Source: Bacteroidota bacterium | GTDB lineage: Bacteria > Bacteroidota > Bacteroidia > B-17B0 > Aurantibacillaceae | DNA: 58,607 bases | Assembly (NCBI GenBank): GCA_023251755.1 | Contig: JAHEYF010000022.1 | Location: 1 to 58,607 of the forward strand | Reading direction: 5' to 3' | Part shown: piece after piece, positions 53,949 to 58,607 of the stretch | How the letters are laid out: the number at the start of each line of letters is the position of its first letter | Numbering within the stretch: the first letter of the stretch is position 1 | The notes under the pieces: generated by a model | Database searches by the model: none | What the model saw: only the letters and a program-made list of their open reading frames with translations | What the model was told of the DNA's origin: nothing | Made by a program: the position numbers and the translations under genes

Positions 53949-54230
53949 TTCTTTTGTTTATTCGTTCCGAATCCGGAAAGCTTCATGATCCCATAACTAT
54001 TGAACGAATGAACAATTAAACTGCTAAACCACTTAATGAACGTTTACCCGTTCTTTTGTTTATTCGTTCCGAATCCGGAAAGCTTCATGATCCCATAACT
54101 ATTGAACGAAAGAATAATTAAACTGCTAAACCACTTAATGAACGTTTACCCGTTTTTTTGTTTATTCGATTCGAATCCGGAAAGCTTTACGACCCCATAA
54201 CTATTGAACGAAAGAACAATTAAACTTATA
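53949..54230. repeat. Tandem repeat of a 102-bp unit, about 2.8 copies
   Basis: Copies begin at 53949, 54051 and 54153, with a constant 102-bp period. Copies 1 and 2 differ at about three positions, copy 3 is more divergent and cut short at the end of the SprT-like gene. Each unit holds TTTATTCGTTC facing GAACGAA(T/A)GAACAATTAAAC, so it can fold back, plus CGAATCCGGAAAGCTTCATG. It is a local amplification of the TTTATTCGTT family between convergent genes. Confidence 0.9.
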
Positions 54231-54870
54231 AACTACCCGAACCTTTCTGAAAAAGCTCAACTTCCGTAAGCGGATGAAAAAGATAAATCTTTCCTGTAGC
54301 TACTTCCTTGCAACGAAAACGCGTACGTACCTTTTCAGCTTTTACAAATAAACGGTTGTCGTTGTATTTAAACACCACGTTGTGCGGTACTTTTTCTAAA
54401 AATACAAGGTCTTCGTCCCCTTCACTATTGTCGTATTTTTTTAAGGCCCGCATCAAATGAGTGTCTGAACAGCTTGCCGCAGCCGGGTTTTGCATATACC
54501 TCTTCAGAGCCAGCAATACATCTTCCGGAAAAATCACCTCGTTTAAAAAGGGCAGCATCATGCGTTTAAATTCATTCTTCCATTCACTTCCATGGGGGCT
54601 AACACTGTTCTTATACTTGTTAAACGTAGTGAGGTGGGCTATTTCATGCACCAGTGTTACCAAAAAGGAATAGGTATTCAGGTTGTAATTAATCGTTATC
54701 TGGTGATTGGAACCGTTGTAAGGGGCGCGGTAATCACCCAGTTTTGTACTGCGCTCCTTTTTTATTTTTAATTTAAAATCCAGGTCCATGATCCAGTGTG
54801 CAATCAAATCAACAGCCGGGGCGGGAATGTATTTCTTTAATATTTCCGAATTTTTTTCGATCTGGTCCAT
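54226..54870 (-). CDS. SprT-like zinc metallopeptidase domain protein
   Basis: 214 residues. HEIAH (75-79) in LVTLVHEIAHL is the catalytic zinc motif, followed by PHGSEWKNEFKRMM, where the histidine and tryptophan are conserved in SprT-like proteins. The C-terminal region has CSDTHLMRALKKYD and C-E-V-A-type spacing (FRCKEVATGKIYLFHPL) but no clear four-cysteine zinc ribbon, so the second metal site may be lost. SprT relatives (SPRTN) degrade DNA-protein crosslinks; the bacterial forms are mostly uncharacterised. Confidence 0.82.
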   Translation of the reverse strand: MDQIEKNSEILKKYIPAPAVDLIAHWIMDLDFKLKIKKERSTKLGDYRAPYNGSNHQITINYNLNTYSFLVTLVHEIAHLTTFNKYKNSVSPHGSEWKNEFKRMMLPFLNEVIFPEDVLLALKRYMQNPAAASCSDTHLMRALKKYDNSEGDEDLVFLEKVPHNVVFKYNDNRLFVKAEKVRTRFRCKEVATGKIYLFHPLTEVELFQKGSGSL

Positions 54871-54997
54871 CGCTTTAAAATTAAATGCTTCTTCTTTCCT
54901 CTCAGCCCTGTATCTTTATTTTTTATTAACAGAATTGTTAGCTCCTGTTAAGTTAAAAGGCTTACATAGTCAGGGCCATTAAAATTATTTTCAAAAA

Positions 54998-55005
54998 TAA
55001 TTTTG
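54998..55005 (+). promoter_or_regulatory. -7 element of the arsenic operon
   Basis: TAATTTTG matches TAnnTTTG and lies 36 bp before the arsR ATG. It is part of an 11-bp inverted repeat AAAATTATTTT / AAAATAATTTT (54981-55004). Transcription would start near 55010, just upstream of the operator. Confidence 0.5.
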
Positions 55006-55020
55006 CCAATCAACAATATA

Positions 55021-55036
55021 ATCGTAATATTACGAT
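55021..55036 (+). promoter_or_regulatory. ArsR operator 1 (perfect palindrome)
   Basis: ATCGTAATATTACGAT is a perfect 16-bp palindrome ending 4 bp before the arsR ATG and downstream of the -7 element, a position where bound ArsR would block transcription. A near-copy lies at 55389. Confidence 0.8.
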
Positions 55037-55040
55037 ATAT

Positions 55041-55370
55041 ATGGGAGCAACCAAAACAGAAGAGTTTACTGTAAAAGACAATAAAATTGCGAAATACGCC
55101 AAAGCATTGGCTCATCCGGCACGTGTGGCCATCCTGCAGCTTTTAATTAAAAAACAGGCTTGCATTTGCGGGGATATTGTGGAGGAGCTGCCGCTGTCGC
55201 AAAGCACCATTTCACAACACTTAAAGGAGCTGAAAGAAGCCGGCCTGATTAAAGGTGATGTGGACGGGGCAAAAGTATGTTATTGCATTGATGAAAAAGA
55301 ATGGGGCCATGCTAAAATGTATTTCAACCAGTTGTTTGAGTCGTTTACCGTTAAAAACAAGTGCTGTTAA
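55041..55370 (+). CDS. arsR: ArsR-family metalloregulator
   Basis: 109 residues, winged helix. Recognition region [20 protein letters not shown] (about 50-69) and wing [11 protein letters not shown]. Arsenic-ligand candidates are C41 and C43 (ACICGD) at the start of helix alpha3, with C83/C85 region and a terminal CC pair. It represses its own operon in the absence of As(III)/Sb(III). Two matching palindromes flank it, one before and one after the gene. It leads arsI-like, arsC and an aquaglyceroporin gene on the same strand. Confidence 0.9.
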   Translation: MGATKTEEFTVKDNKIAKYAKALAHPARVAILQLLIKKQACICGDIVEELPLSQSTISQHLKELKEAGLIKGDVDGAKVCYCIDEKEWGHAKMYFNQLFESFTVKNKCC

Positions 55371-55388
55371 AAAAATTTGCTTTTATAT

Positions 55389-55404
55389 ATCGTAATATAA
55401 CGAT
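55389..55404 (+). promoter_or_regulatory. ArsR operator 2 (one mismatch)
   Basis: ATCGTAATATAACGAT differs from operator 1 by one base and lies between arsR and the arsI/cadI-like gene, 24 bp before that ATG. It may give the downstream genes separate control. Confidence 0.7.
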
Positions 55405-55428
55405 TAATTAACCTTAACAAAAAACAAC

Positions 55429-55920
55429 ATGAACAATTCCTTTCCAAGAATGCACGTTAGCTTATACGTTAGCGACATTACCAAAACAGTTAATTTTTAC
55501 AGTGCTTTTTTCGGTATTGAACCTCTAAAAGTAAAGTCCAATTATGCGAAATACATTTTAGAAAAGCCCTCTTTAATTATTTCCTTTGTAGAGAATAAAG
55601 AGCGGGTTCAGCAAAACTTCGGGCACCTGGGCTTTCAGGTGGAAACCCTTGAAGACCTAAACATAAAACTATGGGAAGCTAAAAAACAAAACATGGTGGC
55701 CAAAGAAGAAACCGGCACCAATTGCTGTTATGCCAAACAGGACAAGTTTTGGGTAAACGACCCCGATGGTGTGCAATGGGAAGTGTATTATTTTCATGAA
55801 GACGCTGAATTCAACGATCCTAAATATGAAACAAACGAAGCCAGCGCTTGTTGTACTCCCGAACAAAAAGAAAAAGTAAATTTATCGGAATTGAGCAACG
55901 AAAAACCCTGCTGCAACTAA
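55429..55920 (+). CDS. ArsI/CadI-family glyoxalase-like metalloenzyme
   Basis: 163 residues, VOC fold. The N-terminal MHVSLYVSDITKTVNFYSAFFG and the Cys pair C99-C100 in TGTNCCYAKQDKFWVNDPDG, followed by WEVY, are the signature of the ArsI/CadI family; known ArsI enzymes are C-As lyases acting on trivalent organoarsenicals, and CadI is cadmium-induced. Extra C-terminal cysteines (ACCTPEQ near 141-147 and the final PCCN) may bind metal. Located directly after arsR, under operator 2. The stop is followed by a weak hairpin (CCTTCAG/CTGAAGG, 55932-55957) before arsC. Confidence 0.85.
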   Translation: MNNSFPRMHVSLYVSDITKTVNFYSAFFGIEPLKVKSNYAKYILEKPSLIISFVENKERVQQNFGHLGFQVETLEDLNIKLWEAKKQNMVAKEETGTNCCYAKQDKFWVNDPDGVQWEVYYFHEDAEFNDPKYETNEASACCTPEQKEKVNLSELSNEKPCCN

Positions 55921-56010
55921 AACAGTTCAACCCTTCAGGGCCTCAAAACTCTGAAGGTTTGCTCAACAGCAGGCTTTGAATTTTTAATTTTGAACTTTAA
56001 ATTTAAATGT

Positions 56011-56643
56011 ATGTATTTACAACTTGAGAATTTTTGCCAAACACTCGTCAATGATTTTGATGCTATTCCCGAAGAAAGAAAAAAAATACTGGAAACAATT
56101 TCTCATTATATTTCTTCGAAGATCCTTCAGCACAAGCCTGTTCAGCTGAATTATATCTGTACGCACAATTCGCGGCGTAGTCATTTTGGACAGGTGTGGG
56201 CAAGTGTAGCCGCTCATTATTACAAAGTAAATCACTTCAATTCTTTTTCGGGCGGTACAGAAACAACAGCCTTTAACCCAAATGCCATTGCCGCATTAAA
56301 AAACATAGGGTTTAACATCAATATTGTTAAGGAAGGGGCCAATCCTGTTTACGAAGTACGCTTTGATAATCAGCAGAAACCTGTAATTTGTTTCTCTAAA
56401 GTATACAACGACGCAGTAAACCCTTCTAATGAATTTGCTGCGATTATGACCTGTTCGGATGCCGAAGAGAATTGCCCTTTTGTACAGGGCGCTGAACTTC
56501 GCATCTCTACTACATACAATGACCCCAAGGCTTTTGACAATACACCTCAACAGGAAGAAAAATATTTGGAGCGGTGCAGGCAAATTGCCTTAGAAACATT
56601 TTATGTATTTTCGAAAATAAAAACCAAGGCATTAATCGAATGA
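56011..56643 (+). CDS. arsC: Arsenate reductase of the low-molecular-weight phosphatase type
   Basis: 210 residues from ATG 56011; the longer frame begins with TTG in an AT-rich repeat. The phosphatase loop is C50-x5-R56 in YICTHNSRRS; the redox pair C148 and C155 in MTCSDAEENCPF has the seven-residue spacing of thioredoxin-coupled ArsC. It reduces As(V) to As(III). It carries an N-terminal extension of about 45 residues ahead of the core, and the terminal region (YLERCRQIALETFYVF) is helical. Its TGA overlaps the aquaporin ATG by 4 bp, so the two are translated together. Confidence 0.9.
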   Translation: MYLQLENFCQTLVNDFDAIPEERKKILETISHYISSKILQHKPVQLNYICTHNSRRSHFGQVWASVAAHYYKVNHFNSFSGGTETTAFNPNAIAALKNIGFNINIVKEGANPVYEVRFDNQQKPVICFSKVYNDAVNPSNEFAAIMTCSDAEENCPFVQGAELRISTTYNDPKAFDNTPQQEEKYLERCRQIALETFYVFSKIKTKALIE

Positions 56644-57266
56644 AAAAATACACTGCTGAATTTATAGGAACCTTTGCACTCGTGTTTTGCGGAACAGGAG
56701 CGATTGTAATACACAACCAAATGCCTGCTGTTCTTACACATGCCGGTATTGCTGCCACCTTCGGGCTAATTGTAATGGCCATGATTTACACCGTAGGAAG
56801 TATTTCCGGCGCACACCTCAATCCTGCTGTGAGTATAAGTTTAGTCGCTGCTAAAAAATTAGAAGCCAAACAATTGTTGCCGTATATCCTTTCTCAACTG
56901 GCAGGAGCATTTGCGGCAAGTTTTTTATTGCATTACCTGTTTCCCAACGATCAGTTTTTAGGGACGACCCTGCCTGCGGGCAGCTGGCAACAATCTTTTA
57001 TTCTGGAGCTGTTACTCACTTTCTTTTTAATGCTGACTATTTATACTGTAGCCGGCGAAAAATCAGCGGGCTTTATTATAGGAGGGGTAGTTGGACTGGA
57101 AGCCCTGTTTGCCGGACCAATTTGCGGCGCCTCCATGAACCCTGCCCGGAGTATCGCCCCGGCACTTGTTTCGGGACACACCGAATATTTAGGACTGTAC
57201 ATGGCCGCTCCAATACTGGGAGCATTATTGGCCCTGGCCTTTTTCCGTTTTTTAAAGCCGGATTAA
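56640..57266 (+). CDS. MIP-family aquaglyceroporin, likely As(III) exit channel (AqpS-like)
   Basis: 208 residues, six membrane helices. NPA motifs at 61-63 (GAHLNPAVS) and 167-169 (GASMNPARS) are intact, and the arginine after the second is R170, the filter arginine. ATG overlaps the arsC stop by 4 bp. In Sinorhizobium an aquaglyceroporin (AqpS) replaces the ArsB pump in an arsR-aqpS-arsC operon; the same logic would hold here: arsenate is reduced by ArsC and As(OH)3 leaves down its gradient. No arsB or acr3 gene is in the window. Confidence 0.88.
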   Translation: MKKYTAEFIGTFALVFCGTGAIVIHNQMPAVLTHAGIAATFGLIVMAMIYTVGSISGAHLNPAVSISLVAAKKLEAKQLLPYILSQLAGAFAASFLLHYLFPNDQFLGTTLPAGSWQQSFILELLLTFFLMLTIYTVAGEKSAGFIIGGVVGLEALFAGPICGASMNPARSIAPALVSGHTEYLGLYMAAPILGALLALAFFRFLKPD

Positions 57267-57326
57267 AATAGGATTAAAAAAGGATTGAACGGAAGATCTT
57301 AACTCAAAAAAGATGACCTTTGGGAG

Positions 57327-58019
57327 ATGAGTTTCCAAAAAATATTAATTATTGAAGATGAACCAAAAGTAGCCCTGTTTATAAAAAAAGGCCTGGAGGA
57401 AAATAATTTTTATGCTGATATCGATTACAGGGGACTAAATACCAAAGAACAACTTGCACAAAATAAATACGACGCTATTATCCTCGACCTGAATTTACCG
57501 GAGATAAGCGGTTATGAAATATGCAGAGAAGTCCGCAAACAAAACACCAGCATTCCGGTACTGATGTTAACTGCACTGAGTACCACAGAAGATAAATTAA
57601 CCGGCTTCGACAGCGGTGCCGATGATTACTTAGTGAAACCCTTTGAATTCAGGGAACTACTGGCAAGAATAAAAGCGCTGTTGAAACGTGCCAATCAGAA
57701 TACCCTTGCGGGCAATAGTTTAAAAATAGCCGACCTGGAATTAAATACAGCCACCAAAACTGTAAAAAGAAACAATACCCTGATCGAACTTACAGCGAAA
57801 GAATTTTCCCTGCTTGAACTCCTGATGCGCAACAAAGAAAAGGTCATTTCGCGGAATGAAATAGCAGAAAAAATATGGGAAATAAATTTTGATACCGGAA
57901 CAAACGTGATTGATGTTTACATTAATTTTTTAAGAAAAAAAATAGACAAAGGGTATCAGCCTAAATTAATTCATACCTATATTGGAATGGGTTATGTTTT
58001 AAAAGAATCCGGGCAATGA
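57327..58019 (+). CDS. OmpR/PhoB-family response regulator
   Basis: 230 residues. Receiver domain with E10/D11, phosphoacceptor D54 in ILDLNLPE, T82 and K104 (YLVKPFEF), then a winged-helix DNA-binding domain (about 130-228; ELTAKEFSLLELLMRNKE, NVIDVYINFLRKKID, IHTYIGMGYVL). This branch resembles CusR/CopR-type regulators often linked to metal stress, and the arsenic operon 60 bp upstream fits, but the signal is unproven. The ATGA overlap with the next gene shows it is paired with the histidine kinase. Confidence 0.93.
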   Translation: MSFQKILIIEDEPKVALFIKKGLEENNFYADIDYRGLNTKEQLAQNKYDAIILDLNLPEISGYEICREVRKQNTSIPVLMLTALSTTEDKLTGFDSGADDYLVKPFEFRELLARIKALLKRANQNTLAGNSLKIADLELNTATKTVKRNNTLIELTAKEFSLLELLMRNKEKVISRNEIAEKIWEINFDTGTNVIDVYINFLRKKIDKGYQPKLIHTYIGMGYVLKESGQ

Positions 58020-58607
58020 AAATCAGAACGCGTCTTGCTATCCGTTTTACTGTTATAGTGGCCTCCTTACTCCTGCTCTTTGCATTCGTTATTTATTACA
58101 TTTCCTCTTCATACCGCCAGAAAGATTTTTATGAACGCCTGAACGAAAAAGCAAACGACTATACCAAGCTGTTAACCGAAGTGGATGAGTTAAACCCCGG
58201 ACTGGTGAAGATTTTTGATAAGAACACCGCTTACTTACCGAAAGAAAGAATATTGGTTTACGATCGCCAGAACAAAGAATTGTTCAATACATTTGAAGAC
58301 AAAGCCCCGGTAAATAACCTTTTTTTAGAACAGGTTAGAAAAGAAAAAGAAATAAGGTATACCGAAGGTAAGAATGAAGCGTTGGCCTTGTTGTATCACA
58401 CCAAGAATGAAAGTTTTGTTGTCATTGTATCTGCTTACGACAAGGACGGTTTAAACAAACTCAATAACCTTCAACTGATTTTGCTCACCGGGCTTTTGCT
58501 TTGCAGCCTTGTTACTATGCTTGCGGGATGGTTGTATGCCGGACAGGCCCTACACCCCATATCGGATGTGGTGAACCAGGTGGAAAAAATTTCGGTCTCA
58601 AACCTGA
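58016..58607 (+). CDS. Sensor histidine kinase, N-terminal part only (cut by window edge)
   Basis: 197 codons are visible. Membrane helix 1 at about 9-29 (FTVIVASLLLLFAFVIYYI), a periplasmic sensor region of about 125 residues (YRQKDFYERLNEKANDYTKL onward), membrane helix 2 at about 154-176 (LILLTGLLLCSLVTMLAGWL), then the start of a HAMP-like linker (HPISDVVNQVEKIS). Dimerisation and ATPase domains lie beyond 58607. Start overlaps the regulator stop by 4 bp. Confidence 0.9.
   Translation, partial: MKIRTRLAIRFTVIVASLLLLFAFVIYYISSSYRQKDFYERLNEKANDYTKLLTEVDELNPGLVKIFDKNTAYLPKERILVYDRQNKELFNTFEDKAPVNNLFLEQVRKEKEIRYTEGKNEALALLYHTKNESFVVIVSAYDKDGLNKLNNLQLILLTGLLLCSLVTMLAGWLYAGQALHPISDVVNQVEKISVSNL

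Noticed and set aside
53949..54230. Regular repeats resembling a CRISPR array
   Set aside because: The period is 102 bp with near-identical units and no variable spacers; there are no cas genes. It is a tandem repeat.

Overview
The window looks like a chromosomal segment of a Bacteroidota bacterium; order and genus cannot be fixed from the sequence alone. The evidence: three secreted proteins with type IX secretion (T9SS) or gliding-associated C-terminal domains or SprB-like repeats, many promoters of the Bacteroidota type (TAnnTTTG at -7), Bacteroidota-type LeuRS insert regions, and an ECF sigma/anti-sigma pair of the Bacteroidota style. By eye the base composition is moderate, about 40-45% GC. 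There is no rRNA, CRISPR array, prophage or recognisable transposase; one tRNA-Ser(GGA) is present.

Layout. (1) 1-7414, minus strand: a giant repeat adhesin running off the left edge, built from six copies of a beta-rich domain alternating with SprB-like repeats, then a 979-residue tail-fibre-like surface protein. (2) 8418-17444, plus strand: a compact biosynthetic cluster of tandem-GNAT protein, acyl carrier protein, split transketolase, acyl-AMP ligase, LuxE-like acyl-protein synthetase, LuxC-like acyl reductase and an AsnB-type amidotransferase. This is the best candidate for an undescribed pathway. I infer that a carrier-bound acyl group is reduced to an aldehyde, extended by a C2 ketol unit, and then acylated or amidated. 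(3) 17524-28563: tRNA-Ser, a secreted M43 metalloprotease, an XRE regulator divergent from a hidden 59-residue gene, a cyclase/HemW pair, an O-antigen-ligase-like protein with a glycosyltransferase, VanZ-like, GcvH, an ABC ATPase and a lipoprotein. (4) 28690-35245: Tex, a nucleotidyltransferase/DUF6922 toxin-antitoxin-like pair, RecQ, and a SIS-CBS sugar-phosphate isomerase. (5) 35335-43635: a secreted SprB-type protein; an ECF sigma, anti-sigma and GIN-domain protein module whose two promoters match each other closely; an acyl-CoA carboxyltransferase. (6) 43811-53940: a SPASM radical SAM protein, leucyl-tRNA synthetase interrupted in frame by a DUF559 endonuclease-like domain and by palindromic REP-like elements, a RidA-family protein, TypA, a choice-of-anchor-L T9SS protein and MmcQ/YjbR. 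(7) 54226-58607: SprT-like, an arsenic operon (arsR, arsI/cadI-like, arsC, aquaglyceroporin) with two near-identical palindromic operators, and a two-component system cut by the right edge.

Two themes run across genes. First, intergenic gaps are filled with a few families of low-complexity words (TTTATTCGTT, CTCAAATC/CAGCTAATC, TTTGAATTTTAAA, CTAACTTTC, CGCAGAG), often arranged as long inverted repeats at gene ends. Second, a separate GC-rich palindrome family has entered leuS in frame together with a DUF559 domain that keeps its putative catalytic residues. The start codon of several genes was moved inward from the longest open frame (tex, kdsD-like, the GIN protein, the carboxyltransferase, RidA, arsC, the aquaporin and the DUF6922 protein), because the longer versions begin with TTG or run through promoter motifs.
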